A stretch of 64,000 bases of DNA from Marinicauda pacifica (GCF_004793635.1 NZ_SRXV01000003.1:310001-374000); one strand, 5' to 3'. Positions 7,121-15,665 are shown, counted from the first letter of the stretch. Made by a program: numbers and translations. Notes: generated from the letters alone by a model not told the origin.

Positions 7121-8122
7121 ATGCGCTATTCCCTTCTCGATCTTGCCCCCGTGCCGGAGGGCGCGGACACGGCGCAGGCGCTGCGCAATATGGAAGACCT
7201 CGCCGTGCGCGCCGAGGAGTGGGGCTATCACCGCTACTGGCTGGCCGAGCATCACAACATGCCCGGCATCGCCTCGGCCGCGACGGCGGTGCTGATCGGT
7301 CATGTGGCGGCGCGCACCCGCCGGATGCGCGTGGGCGCAGGCGGGATCATGCTGCCCAATCATGCGCCGCTGGCCGTGGCCGAAGCGTTCGGCACGTTGG
7401 CAACCCTGCATCCTGACCGCATCGATCTGGGGCTCGGACGCGCGCCGGGCGGCGATCATGCCGTGATGCAGGCGCTGGGCGTGCATCCGCGCCGGGCCGA
7501 GCAATTCTCCGACGAGGTCGGCGAGCTGCGCGCGCTGTTCGGTCCGGCCCGCAGCGACATGCGCGTGCGCGCCCATCCCGGCGAGGGCACCCACGTGCCG
7601 CTGTGGATTCTCGGCTCCTCGCTTTACGGCGCCACGGTCGCGGCCGAGCACGGCCTGCCCTATGCCTTCGCCTCCCATTTCGCGCCGGCCGCGCTCGACC
7701 AGGCGTTCGCGCGCTACCGTAAAGACTTCCGCCCCTCGCAAGAGTGCGAGCGGCCCCACGCCATGCTGGCGATCAATGTCTTTGCCGCAGAGACCGACGC
7801 AGAGGCCGTGCGGTTGAAGACCACCATGCAGCAGGCTTTCTACCGCCTGCGCACGGGCCAGCCGGGCAAGTTGCCGCGTCCGGTCGAGGACATTCGCGAC
7901 GCCATTCCCGCGGACGCGCTGCCGGCAATCGACGCGGCACTGGCGATCTCCGCCACGGGCAGCCCGGCCACGGTGGCGCGCGAGCTGCGCGCGCTGATCG
8001 AGCGCTACCGGCCCGACGAGGTGATCCTGACCGGCCAGATCCACGATCACGGCGCGCGCCTGCGCTCGTTCGAGATTGCCGCCGAGGCAATGGCGGACCT
8101 GGCCAGGACCGCGGCGGCCTGA
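7121..8122 (+). CDS. LLM-class (luciferase-like) flavin-dependent oxidoreductase
   Basis: 333-aa single-domain TIM-barrel monooxygenase-like protein of the MsnO8 subgroup: [14 protein letters not shown] at the start, [20 protein letters not shown] (res. 31-50), the conserved [22 protein letters not shown] (about res. 69-90), and [15 protein letters not shown]. These segments line the flavin pocket in the family. The substrate cannot be read from sequence. The ATG at 7121 matches the family start, although the frame stays open upstream. It is a lone gene between the FRG gene and the DUF305 gene. Confidence 0.9.
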   Translation: MRYSLLDLAPVPEGADTAQALRNMEDLAVRAEEWGYHRYWLAEHHNMPGIASAATAVLIGHVAARTRRMRVGAGGIMLPNHAPLAVAEAFGTLATLHPDRIDLGLGRAPGGDHAVMQALGVHPRRAEQFSDEVGELRALFGPARSDMRVRAHPGEGTHVPLWILGSSLYGATVAAEHGLPYAFASHFAPAALDQAFARYRKDFRPSQECERPHAMLAINVFAAETDAEAVRLKTTMQQAFYRLRTGQPGKLPRPVEDIRDAIPADALPAIDAALAISATGSPATVARELRALIERYRPDEVILTGQIHDHGARLRSFEIAAEAMADLARTAAA

Positions 8123-8258
8123 GGCCGGGCCGAAGTTATGTTCAGGCCGCGGCGGCGCCGCCCCGCCCTCCTGCGATCATATTGAAACCGAAGCGTGCTT
8201 GTTTGCGCGCCCGCGTCGGCTAGTCTTGCCTGATCGAGATAACTTGAAGGGGGAGTTC

Positions 8259-10715
8259 ATGGCCCGGAAAACGGCATTTCTCATCGGTACGGCCTGCGCG
8301 GCGATCACGGCCAGCCTGACGGCGACCGGGGCTGGACTGGCCCAGGACGCGCCGATCGTGCAGCCGGGCGCCCCCGGTGAGGCGGGCCGTCAGCTGAGCG
8401 CGCAGGAAGCGGTGCAGATCGCGGCCAACCGCTACTCCCAGGACGATGTCGATTTCATGCAGGCCATGATCCTGCACCATTACCAGGCCGTGCAGATGGC
8501 CGATCTCGTGGCGGACCGCACCAGCACGCCGGAACTGGTCGCCATCGCGGGCCGGATCGACGCGTCCCAGGCCGACGAGATCGCCTTCATGCAAGGCTGG
8601 CTACGCGAACGCGGCGAAGCGACGCCGGACCCGGCGGCCGACCCCCACGCCATGCACCACGAAGCGCGCCACGAGCAGATGGCGGGCATGGCGACGCCGG
8701 CCGAAATGGAGGCGCTGGCCGCAGCGAACGGCAGCGAGTTCGACGAACTCTTCCTTGGACTGATGATCGAGCACCATAATGGTGCGGTGGAGATGGTCGA
8801 TCACCTGCTCGAGCAGGGCGGCTCGGCCTACGATCCGGTCCTGTACGACTTCATCAACGATGTGCGCAGCGAGCAGCAGGCGGAGATACGGCGCATGGAC
8901 GCGGTCCTCGCGGGCCTGTCGCAGGATCCGCGCAATGGACTTTCGCCGGGCTTCCGCGATGCGGGCGAGGCGATCTCGAACCTTGACCTTGTGGCGAGCC
9001 TGCCCAAGCCGACCGGCTTTTTCGACACCGAGAACCCGGCCGGCCTGCCGCCGGAAGTGAGCTCGGAAGACAGCGATGACGCAAACGAGAGCGAGGAGGC
9101 GGCAGAAGATAGCGAAGAGGAGGCCGAGCGCCGCTTCTCCGAACGCGCGCCCTTCTTAAGCTTCTCCAATACCGATATGGCGTTTGCCGGCGACCTGATG
9201 GCGGTCGGCAATTATCACGGCTTCAATCTCTACCGGCTGGGCGCGGACGAGGCGCCGCAGCTCATCAGCTCGGTCGTGTGTCCCGGTGGCCAGGGCGATG
9301 TCTCCATCGTCGGCGACCTGCTGATCGTGTCGGTGCAGGATACACGCGCGCGGATCGATTGCGGCCGCCAGGGCGTGAGCGAGGAGGTGAGCGAGGACCG
9401 CTTGCGGGGCTTGCGCATCTTCGACATCAGCGATCCCGTGGCGCCCCGTCAGGTCGGCCTGGTGCAGACCTGCCGCGGCTCGCACACCCATTCGGTCGTC
9501 TCCAGCGACGAGGAGACCATCGTCGTCTACAATTCGGGCACCAGCTCGATCCGCGACGAGGAAGAGCTGGCCGGCTGCGTTTCCGGCCTGCCAGGCGACG
9601 AGGAGACGGCGCTGTTCTCCATCGACGTCATCGAGATCCCCGTGGACAATCCGGGCGCGGCGCGCATCGTGGACAGCCCGCGCGTCTTCGCCGACGACGA
9701 GACCGGACGCATTGCCGGCCTGTGGGAAGGCGGCGATCACGGCGAGGACACGCAGACCACGCGCCGCACCGACCAGTGCCACGACATCACGGTCTTCCCC
9801 TCGCTCGACCTGGCCGCCGGGGCGTGCTCGGGCAACGGCATCCTGTTCGACATCACCGATCCGCGCGCACCCCGGCGCATCGATGCGGTGGTCGATCAGG
9901 GCTTTGCCTACTGGCACTCGGCGACGTTCAACAATGACGGCACGAAAGTGTTGTTCACCGACGAATGGGGCGGAGGCGGACGCCCGCGCTGCCGCGCGCA
10001 CGATCCCGACACCTGGGGCGCCGACGCGATCTACACCATCAATGACGGCGGGCTCGACTTTGCCAGCTACTTCAAGATCCCCTCGGCCCAGACCGAGGTG
10101 GAAAACTGCGTCGCCCATAACGGTTCGGTCATTCCGGTGCCGGGCCGCGATCTGTTCGTGCAGTCCTGGTATCAGGGCGGGATCTCTGTGATCGATTTCA
10201 CCGATGCGCAGAACCCGGTGGAAATCGCCTTCTTCGACCGCGGGCCGATCGACGAGGACATTCTGGTCCTGGGCGGCTACTGGTCGAGCTACTGGTATGA
10301 CGGACGCATCTACGCCAGCGAGATCGTGCGCGGGCTGGACGTCTTCGCGCTGGAGCCGAGCGAGTACCTCTCGCCGAACGAAATCGCGGCGGCTGCGCTG
10401 GCCGATCAGGGCAAGGCGTTCAATCCGCAGCAGCAGATGCCGGTGACCTGGCCGGACCATCCGGTGGTGGGCCTGGCCTATATCGACCAGCTTGTGCGCG
10501 CCGAGGCGCTTTCGCCCGATCTGGCGGCGGCCCTGACCGGCGCCCTGGAGCAGAGCGCGGCCCAATGGGAGTCCGGATCGGACGACCCGGATCTCGCCGC
10601 GCAATTGCGCAGCCTCGCCGATGATCTGCCCGCGCCAGAGGCCGGGAGCCTTACGGCACAGCGCACTGCCGCCTTGCGCAGCGTAATCGACAGCGTGGCG
10701 CAGGCCGTGCGCTAA
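8259..10715 (+). CDS. Exported DUF305 / LVIVD beta-propeller fusion protein
   Basis: 818 aa with a signal peptide (MARKTAFLIGTACAAITASL, cleavage near GLAQDA). Res. 50-220 hold two DUF305 half-units (FMQAMILHHYQAVQMADLV and LFLGLMIEHHNGAVEMVDHL), four-helix units with His/Met pairs that suggest metal binding. Res. 270-300 are a very acidic linker (SSEDSDDANESEEAAEDSEE). Res. about 300-710 form LVIVD-type repeats (VGDLLIVSV, LRIFDISDPVAPRQVG, ILFDITDPRAPRRI, ISVIDFTDAQNPVEI), probably a propeller. A helical tail resembling a DUF305-adjacent segment follows. Start is supported by AAGGGGGAG 6 bp upstream. Followed by an intrinsic terminator. Exact role unknown. Confidence 0.85.
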   Translation: MARKTAFLIGTACAAITASLTATGAGLAQDAPIVQPGAPGEAGRQLSAQEAVQIAANRYSQDDVDFMQAMILHHYQAVQMADLVADRTSTPELVAIAGRIDASQADEIAFMQGWLRERGEATPDPAADPHAMHHEARHEQMAGMATPAEMEALAAANGSEFDELFLGLMIEHHNGAVEMVDHLLEQGGSAYDPVLYDFINDVRSEQQAEIRRMDAVLAGLSQDPRNGLSPGFRDAGEAISNLDLVASLPKPTGFFDTENPAGLPPEVSSEDSDDANESEEAAEDSEEEAERRFSERAPFLSFSNTDMAFAGDLMAVGNYHGFNLYRLGADEAPQLISSVVCPGGQGDVSIVGDLLIVSVQDTRARIDCGRQGVSEEVSEDRLRGLRIFDISDPVAPRQVGLVQTCRGSHTHSVVSSDEETIVVYNSGTSSIRDEEELAGCVSGLPGDEETALFSIDVIEIPVDNPGAARIVDSPRVFADDETGRIAGLWEGGDHGEDTQTTRRTDQCHDITVFPSLDLAAGACSGNGILFDITDPRAPRRIDAVVDQGFAYWHSATFNNDGTKVLFTDEWGGGGRPRCRAHDPDTWGADAIYTINDGGLDFASYFKIPSAQTEVENCVAHNGSVIPVPGRDLFVQSWYQGGISVIDFTDAQNPVEIAFFDRGPIDEDILVLGGYWSSYWYDGRIYASEIVRGLDVFALEPSEYLSPNEIAAAALADQGKAFNPQQQMPVTWPDHPVVGLAYIDQLVRAEALSPDLAAALTGALEQSAAQWESGSDDPDLAAQLRSLADDLPAPEAGSLTAQRTAALRSVIDSVAQAVR

Positions 10716-10740
10716 ACTCTGCCATAGAGCCTATGAAGAG

Positions 10741-10772
10741 CGCCGCGATCCATCCCGGATCGCGGCGTTTTT
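10741..10772 (+). terminator. Intrinsic terminator after the DUF305/LVIVD gene
   Basis: Perfect 11-bp stem (CGCCGCGATCC / GGATCGCGGCG) with a 5-nt loop followed by TTTTT, 25 bp past the stop codon. Confidence 0.9.
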
Positions 10773-10824
10773 CGTGGGTGAGCAGGCAGGCATCGAGGAG
10801 GTGTCAGACTCCGACCGGCGCCCG

Positions 10825-10862
10825 ATATAACGCATTGCGTTATATGACGATATACGTTATAT
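10825..10862. promoter_or_regulatory. higBA operator: palindrome plus third half-site
   Basis: 10825-10845 is a perfect palindrome, arms ATATAACGCA and TGCGTTATAT around one central T. A further CGTTATAT half-site lies at 10855-10862, 7 bp before the higB ATG. Likely binding site for HigA or the HigBA complex; it covers the AT-rich promoter region of the operon. Confidence 0.7.
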
Positions 10863-10868
10863 TCTCTT

Positions 10869-11153
10869 ATGATCCAGAGCTTCGGCGACCCGGAAGCGGA
10901 ATTGATCTGGTCTGGACGCCGGAGCCGCAAGCTGCCGCCAGATATCCAGTCGGTAGCGTTGCGCAAGCTGCGCATGCTCAACCAGGCGCGCACCCTGCAA
11001 GACATGCGCGTGCCGCCCGGCAACCGGCTTGAGGCCCTCAAGGGCGGGCGTAAGGGACAGCACAGCATCCGGATCAACGATCAGTGGCGCATCTGCTTTG
11101 AATGGCAGACCGGAGGACCGAGCAATGTCGAAATCGTCGACTATCACGACTGA
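10869..11153 (+). CDS. higB: HigB/RelE-type toxin
   Basis: 94-aa ribosome-dependent mRNA interferase family toxin. Typical family features: IWSGRRSRKLPPDIQSVALR near the N-terminus, LEALKGGRKGQHSIRINDQW (about res. 55-74) and RICFEWQTGG. Toxin precedes antitoxin as in the higBA arrangement, and its 3' end overlaps the antitoxin start by 29 bp. Autoregulation is expected through the palindrome just upstream. Length and motifs are full, so it is probably active. Confidence 0.92.
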   Translation: MIQSFGDPEAELIWSGRRSRKLPPDIQSVALRKLRMLNQARTLQDMRVPPGNRLEALKGGRKGQHSIRINDQWRICFEWQTGGPSNVEIVDYHD

Positions 11154-11439
11154 GCTTTTAGCGAACCCGCATCCCGGCGAGATTCTGCTTGAAGAATTCC
11201 TCAAGCCCATGGCTCTCAGCCAGAATGCGGTGGCCCGTGCGGTGCATGTGCCGCCTCGCCGGATTAATGAAATCGTCCTAGGCAAGCGGGCCATAACCGC
11301 CGACACCGACCTGCGCCTAGCGCGCTATTTCGCCGTGTCGGAAGGCTTCTTCCTCGGCCTGCAGGCCGATTATGACCTCATGGAACGCCGCCGCGAAATC
11401 GAGGGCGATCTGAGCACAATCGAGCCGAGGGCAGCGTAA
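11125..11439 (+). CDS. higA: HigA-family antitoxin
   Basis: 104-aa XRE-type helix-turn-helix protein: HPGEILLEEFLKPMALSQNA (family hallmark), then AVARAVHVPPRRINEIVLGK as the HTH and the conserved RAITADTDLRLARYFAVSEG. Neutralises HigB and should repress the operon with it. The ATG at 11125 lies inside higB and follows a GGAGGACC ribosome-binding sequence about 9 bp upstream, consistent with translational coupling. Confidence 0.92.
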   Translation: MSKSSTITTELLANPHPGEILLEEFLKPMALSQNAVARAVHVPPRRINEIVLGKRAITADTDLRLARYFAVSEGFFLGLQADYDLMERRREIEGDLSTIEPRAA

Positions 11440-11512
11440 GAGGCGCATCAAAAGACGGTCGGGCGCATGGGATGCAGGACCAGACGCGAACTTTGCGCGC
11501 TGGCCTCTCAGC

Positions 11513-11530
11513 TCCTGACCCTCGTCAGGA
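11513..11530. repeat. Partial copy of an intergenic hairpin repeat
   Basis: TCCTGAC-N4-GTCAGGA, the same 7-bp stem that ends the intergenic repeat at 12813-12883. Lies between higA and the ridA-like gene. Confidence 0.4.
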
Positions 11531-11594
11531 AAAGCGAGATTGTCTTCGTGTCCGACCGCCTCATTGTCCCAGAATCCCGCCCTGGCGAGACACT

Positions 11595-11993
11595 TCAGCT
11601 TTCAGCCGGGATACGCGCGATGACCTTGATCTCGAAGTCGAAGCCGGCAAGCCAGTTGACGCCGACGGCGGTCCAGTTCGGATAAGGCGCTTGGGGGAAG
11701 GCCTCGCTCTTGGCCTCCATCACGGCCGGGAACTGGGTTTCGGGATCGGTGTGGAAGGTTGTCACGTCCACGATGTCCTCCAAAGTGCACCCGGCCGCCT
11801 TGAGCACCGCTTCGAGGTTCTGAAACGCCAGTCGGACCTGACTCGGGAAGTCCGGTTCGGGCGAGCCGTCAGGGCGGCTTCCGACCTGACCGGAAACAAA
11901 GAGGAGATCGCCGGAGCGGATCGCGGCGGAGTAGCCGTGCGCTTCGTAAAGGGCGTGGCGGTCTTTTGGAAAGATGGCATCGCGCTGTGGCAT
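11595..11993 (-). CDS. RidA family protein (YjgF/YER057c/UK114)
   Basis: 132-aa single-domain RidA-superfamily member: AAIRSGDLLFVSGQVGSRPD, QVRLAFQNLEAVLKAAGCTL, VDVTTFHTD and NWLAGFDFEIKVIARIP. Archetypal RidA hydrolyses reactive enamine/imine intermediates; the C-terminal arginine region (ARIP) is present, but the YjgF signature is divergent, so the substrate may differ. Divergent from a TetR gene across a region with three tandem operator-like dyads, so it is probably the repressed target. Confidence 0.88.
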   Translation of the reverse strand: MPQRDAIFPKDRHALYEAHGYSAAIRSGDLLFVSGQVGSRPDGSPEPDFPSQVRLAFQNLEAVLKAAGCTLEDIVDVTTFHTDPETQFPAVMEAKSEAFPQAPYPNWTAVGVNWLAGFDFEIKVIARIPAES

Positions 11994-12082
11994 GGTCTGG
12001 TCCTTCGTGAGGCCGGGCCGCCCAAGGATGCGGAATGCACCCGGGAGGCGGCGAGAATTTCGAGCGCGCGCCGGATCGTGAT

Positions 12083-12145
12083 ATACAGCGCGTATGTCAA
12101 TTATTCAGATACGTGCCGTATGTCAAATTCACATGCGTTTCGTAT
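12083..12145. promoter_or_regulatory. Three tandem TetR-type operators in the ridA-like/tetR divergent region
   Basis: Three dyads share the form ATACR-N3-CGTAT followed by GT: 12083-12095 (ATACA-GCG-CGTAT), 12109-12121 (ATACG-TGC-CGTAT, perfect) and 12133-12145 (ATGCG-TTT-CGTAT). Centres lie at 12089, 12115 and 12139, i.e. 26 and 24 bp apart. They fill the divergent promoter region. Confidence 0.7.
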
Positions 12146-12169
12146 GTGAATGAAAAAGGGAGAGGACGC

Positions 12170-12775
12170 TTGGCTGCAAGCCGCCGGACCGAAACGATGG
12201 AAGCCAACCGGGCGAGGCTGGTCTCGGCCGCGCGGCGCGCTTTCGCCGCGAAGGGCTTCGCCGCCGCCTCGATGGATGAGCTCACGGCCGATGCGGGCCT
12301 GACGCGCGGCGCGCTCTACCACAATTTCGGCGACAAGACGGGCCTGCTGGCCGCCGTGGTCGCCGAGGTCGACGCCGAGATGGCGGAACGCGCCCGGGAG
12401 GCGGCTGCCGCCTCGCCGAGCGAATGGGAGGGGCTGCTGGCGGAAGGCTCAGCCTATATCGAGATGGCGCTGGACCCGGAGGTGCGCCGGATCGTCCTGC
12501 TGGACGGGCCGGCCTTCCTGGGCGATCCGTCACAATGGCCGAGCCAGAATGCCTGCCTCGATCTGACGAAGCAGGCGGTGGCCCGCTTGATTGCCTCAAA
12601 CGTCCTGAAGCCCGTCGACGTCGAAGCCGCGGCCCGCCTCCTGAGCGGAGCCGCGCTCAATGCCGCCCTGTGGGTTGCCGCCAGCGATGATCCGCACGCC
12701 GTCCTTCCCAAGGCCGTCGAGGCGTTCCGCCTGATGGCAACAGGCTTGCTGAAGGACGCGAAGGCGCATTCCTGA
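12170..12775 (+). CDS. TetR-family regulator
   Basis: About 201 aa. N-terminal TetR helix-turn-helix: RLVSAARRAFAAKGFAAASM, DELTADAGLTRGALYHNFGD, KTGLLAAVV. The rest is a helical ligand-binding domain resembling the TetR_C group with FLGDPSQWP. I prefer a TTG start at 12170, because GGAGAGG lies 4-5 bp before it. A GTG at 12146 in the same frame lacks a ribosome-binding site and lies within the last operator. Probably represses the divergent ridA-like gene and itself through the three dyads upstream. Confidence 0.85.
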   Translation: MAASRRTETMEANRARLVSAARRAFAAKGFAAASMDELTADAGLTRGALYHNFGDKTGLLAAVVAEVDAEMAERAREAAAASPSEWEGLLAEGSAYIEMALDPEVRRIVLLDGPAFLGDPSQWPSQNACLDLTKQAVARLIASNVLKPVDVEAAARLLSGAALNAALWVAASDDPHAVLPKAVEAFRLMATGLLKDAKAHS

Positions 12776-12812
12776 AGACCGGAGGGTAGGCGGAGGCGTC
12801 TCCCTCCTCTTT

Positions 12813-12883
12813 CCCGGCGAAGGCCGGGATCCAAGGATCGTAAGGCTCCGCGCGTCCTCCCTGGGTCCTGACTGTCGTCAGGA
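12813..12883. repeat. Intergenic dyad repeat element
   Basis: Non-coding stretch with two hairpins: CCCGGC-GAAG-GCCGGG (12813-12828) followed by GATCC, and TCCTGAC-TGTC-GTCAGGA (12866-12883). The GGCGAAGGCCGGGATCC core resembles intergenic repeats that I recall from Caulobacter-like genomes. A second partial copy is at 11513-11530. Confidence 0.5.
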
Positions 12884-13036
12884 AAGAGGAAGGGAGGCGG
12901 TAGAGAGGGGGGGAAAGAGAGCCATCCCGCGCTTGCCCGGCATGGCGAAATTTCGCGGCCGGTCTCACGGATGCATTGACCTGGGGGGAGAGAGACCGGA
13001 CTGTCTCGCAGTGTAACATTATAACGCGAGAGACCC

Positions 13037-13795
13037 ATGAATGCTGTCGATCTGATGACCGGGCAATGGCTCGATGAGGCCGGGATCGGACGCGGGCAGC
13101 GCCTGCTGGATATCGGCTGCGGTCCCGGGGTCGTGACAGAAATGCTGGCCCGCCGGGTCGGGCCGGGCGGGCATGTCTGGGGCGCCGACATCGATGCAGG
13201 CATGCTCAACGTGGCGCGCAGGCGGCTTGACGCGGCCGGTCTGTCAGACCGGGTGGACCTCATTCAGGCCGGGTTCGACGCGGCGCCGGAGGACGCGAAG
13301 GGATGGGACGGCGTTGTCGGTCGCCGGGTGCTGAAATACCAGCGCGATCCTGTCGCTGCGCTCAAGGCGCTATTCCCGGCCCTGCGTCCCGGCGGCCACG
13401 TGCTCTTCCACGAACACGACATGGTGACGGCCGACGATCCGCGCGCCGACCTGCCCTTGCACCGCACGGTGCGGTCCTGGCTGCGCCAGATGCTGGAGCA
13501 TGAAGGCGCGCATCTGAACATGGGACACGATCTGCACCGGGCCTTCACCGAGGCTGGCTACAAGGTGGAAAAGGTGGAGGCGAGGGCGAACGTGCTGACT
13601 CCGGACAGCGACTATCCGATCGCGCAGATCATTGCCGGCGTGATGCCCCGGCTGGAGCGGTACGGGATCGTGAAGACCGGTGAGGTCGATACCGAGCTGC
13701 TCGATCACAGCCTCCGCCAGGAGCGCCGCCGCGCCGGCGCCACCCTGGTCTGGGAGCTGGTCTTCTGCGGCTGGGCGCGCAAACCGGCCGATTGA
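13037..13795 (+). CDS. SAM-dependent methyltransferase (class I)
   Basis: 252-aa Rossmann-fold methyltransferase. SAM motif I is LLDIGCGPGVVTEMLA (res. 23-38), motif II is VWGADIDAGML, then LRPGGHVLFHEHD (motif III region). The fold and the small C-terminal helical part resemble UbiE/ArsM-like small-molecule methyltransferases; substrate unknown. Preceded by an AT-rich promoter-like stretch (TATAAC near 13019) and a GAGAGACC sequence before the ATG. Confidence 0.85.
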   Translation: MNAVDLMTGQWLDEAGIGRGQRLLDIGCGPGVVTEMLARRVGPGGHVWGADIDAGMLNVARRRLDAAGLSDRVDLIQAGFDAAPEDAKGWDGVVGRRVLKYQRDPVAALKALFPALRPGGHVLFHEHDMVTADDPRADLPLHRTVRSWLRQMLEHEGAHLNMGHDLHRAFTEAGYKVEKVEARANVLTPDSDYPIAQIIAGVMPRLERYGIVKTGEVDTELLDHSLRQERRRAGATLVWELVFCGWARKPAD

Positions 13796-13819
13796 GCCAG
13801 CCCGGTGCATCCGGACACG

Positions 13820-13993
13820 GCCGGAGCCACCGCGCCTAATCCCCGCCAGCGCCTGACGCGCTACACTGCGCGCCGGCTCTTTCTCAATTTGCATCCATCC
13901 GCAGGCGTGCTCCGGCAGGATGAGAGTCGTGGTAGTAGTAGGAGCCGCCTCCTTGCCGGTTTCGACTCTCAATACGCGATCACGCCCGCCGCG
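13820..13993 (+). ncRNA. Val-codon leader module A (attenuator-like), upstream of ABC-F
   Basis: Homologous to module B on the minus strand at 42.95-43.18 kb. Shared blocks in order: GCCACCGCGCC, TAATCCCCGC, ACACTGCGCG, GGCTCTTTCTCAATT, CGGCAG-N-ATGAGAG-N-CGTGGTAGTAGTAGGAG-N-CGC, and TCGA-N-TCTCA. The peptide starts MRVVVVVGAASLPVSTL at 13920, with GTC GTG GTA GTA GTA codons. A short stem TCACGC/GCGTGA (13980-13996) follows, but I see no U-tract terminator. The frame has no stop and runs into the ABC-F ATG at 14070. Confidence 0.6.
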
Positions 13994-14069
13994 TGACGAT
14001 TATGTGGCAGGTGCGCGGGCCCGGTGTCCGGCCATTGCGCCGCGCGCTGGGTCGGTTACACCGCACCCC

Positions 14070-15665
14070 ATGCTCACGATCTCAAATCTCGACTATCGCA
14101 TCGGCGCGCGCTCTCTGTTCGAGAACGCCTCCGCGCAGGTTTCCAGCGGCTGGAAGGTCGGCCTGGTCGGCCGCAACGGTACGGGCAAATCGACCTTGCT
14201 GAAGCTGATCCGCGAGGAGATCGAGCAGCCCTCCCCGGATTCGGCGATCCGCCTGAACAAGGGCGCGCGCATGGGCTGGGTCGCGCAGGAAGTCGAACCC
14301 TCCGACGAGACGATCCTGGACGTGGTCCTGGCCACCGACCTCGAACGCCACGCCCTGATGCAGGAAGCCGAGACCGCGCTCGACCCCGACCGGATCGCGG
14401 AGATCCACATGCGGCTGGCCGATATCGATGCCTGGTCGGCCGAGGCGCGCGCCGCCGACGTGCTGATGGGGCTGGGCTTCAGCGATGGCGATCTGTACCG
14501 CCCGACGCGCGAATTTTCCGGCGGCTGGCGCATGCGCGCCGCCATTGCGGGCGTATTGTTCTCCGAACCCGACCTGTTGCTGCTGGACGAGCCGACCAAC
14601 TATCTCGACCTGGAGGGTGCGGCCTGGCTGGAAAGCTATCTGAAGAAATACCCGCACACCGTGATCGTCGTCTCGCACGACCGCGAGATGCTGAACCGGT
14701 GCGTGACCCACACCATGGCGCTGGAGCACAAGCAGCTCTCCATCTCGCCCGGCGGCTATGACGCCTGGCTGAAACTGCGCGCGGCCAAGACCGCGCTGCT
14801 GGAGAGCCAGCGCGCCAAGCAGGACGCAGACAGGGCGCACTTGCAGGCCTTCATCGACCGTTTCCGCGCGAAGGCGTCCAAGGCCAGCCAGGCCCAATCG
14901 CGCGTGAAGATGCTCGAGAAGATGACGGAGATCACGGTTCCGCTGGAGGAGCGCACGACGCCCTTCTCCTTCCCGACCTCGACCGACAAGCTCTCCCCGC
15001 CTTTGCTCCAGCTGCGGGACGCTTCGGTCGGGTATGGCGAGGACGCGGTGATCCTGTCGGGTGTCGATCTGCGCCTGGACCCGGAAGACCGCATTGCCAT
15101 CGTCGGCGCCAACGGCCAGGGCAAGACCACACTGGTCAAGTCCATCGCCGAACGCCTGACGCTGATCTCCGGCGAGCGTACGGCGCCGCGCTCGCTGCGC
15201 ATCGGCTATTTTTCGCAGGACCAGATGGACGAGCTTCGACCCGGCGAGACGGTGCTCGACCATGTCCGCGATGCCCTGCCCGACGGCGCGCCGGTGTCGA
15301 AACAGCGCGCCGCCGCCGCCGCGATGGGGTTCGCGCACGAGAAGGTCGAGACCAATATCGAGAAGCTGTCCGGCGGCGAGAAAGTCCGGCTGCTGCTGGG
15401 CCTGATGGCAATGGAGAAACCCCACATCCTGATCCTGGACGAACCGACTTCGCACCTGGATATCGACAGCCGGGAAGCGCTGATCTACGCGCTGAACGAC
15501 TATAATGGCGCCGTCGTGCTGATCACCCACGACGTCTACCTGGCCGAGGGGACCGCCGACCAGCTCTGGCTGGTCAAGGACGGACGCGCCTCGCGCTATG
15601 ACGGGGACCTCAACGATTACAGGAAGCTCGTCCTGCAGGCAGACAAGCGGCAGGTAAGCGCCTAG
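14070..15665 (+). CDS. ABC-F family ATPase (translation factor or ribosome-protection type)
   Basis: 531 aa with two ABC domains and no membrane segments. Domain 1: Walker A GRNGTGKSTLL (res. 35-45), signature FSGGWRMR, Walker B LLLLDEPTNYLDLE. An inter-domain linker (about res. 240-310) is rich in charged residues (QRAKQDADRAHLQAFIDRFR). Domain 2: GANGQGKTTLV, LSGGEKVR, HILILDEPTSHLDID. ABC-F proteins act on the ribosome E site. Start at 14070 matches the family N-terminus MLTISNLDYRIG, but the frame stays open 50 codons upstream into a Val-rich leader. The stop codon overlaps that of the convergent esterase in a shared CTAG. Confidence 0.92.
   Translation: MLTISNLDYRIGARSLFENASAQVSSGWKVGLVGRNGTGKSTLLKLIREEIEQPSPDSAIRLNKGARMGWVAQEVEPSDETILDVVLATDLERHALMQEAETALDPDRIAEIHMRLADIDAWSAEARAADVLMGLGFSDGDLYRPTREFSGGWRMRAAIAGVLFSEPDLLLLDEPTNYLDLEGAAWLESYLKKYPHTVIVVSHDREMLNRCVTHTMALEHKQLSISPGGYDAWLKLRAAKTALLESQRAKQDADRAHLQAFIDRFRAKASKASQAQSRVKMLEKMTEITVPLEERTTPFSFPTSTDKLSPPLLQLRDASVGYGEDAVILSGVDLRLDPEDRIAIVGANGQGKTTLVKSIAERLTLISGERTAPRSLRIGYFSQDQMDELRPGETVLDHVRDALPDGAPVSKQRAAAAAMGFAHEKVETNIEKLSGGEKVRLLLGLMAMEKPHILILDEPTSHLDIDSREALIYALNDYNGAVVLITHDVYLAEGTADQLWLVKDGRASRYDGDLNDYRKLVLQADKRQVSA

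Noticed and set aside
6838-7122. 94-codon minus-strand frame before the FRG gene
   Set aside because: Its first half is low-complexity Gly/Arg sequence from the GC-rich region on the other strand; only the last 53 codons are kept as a weak candidate.
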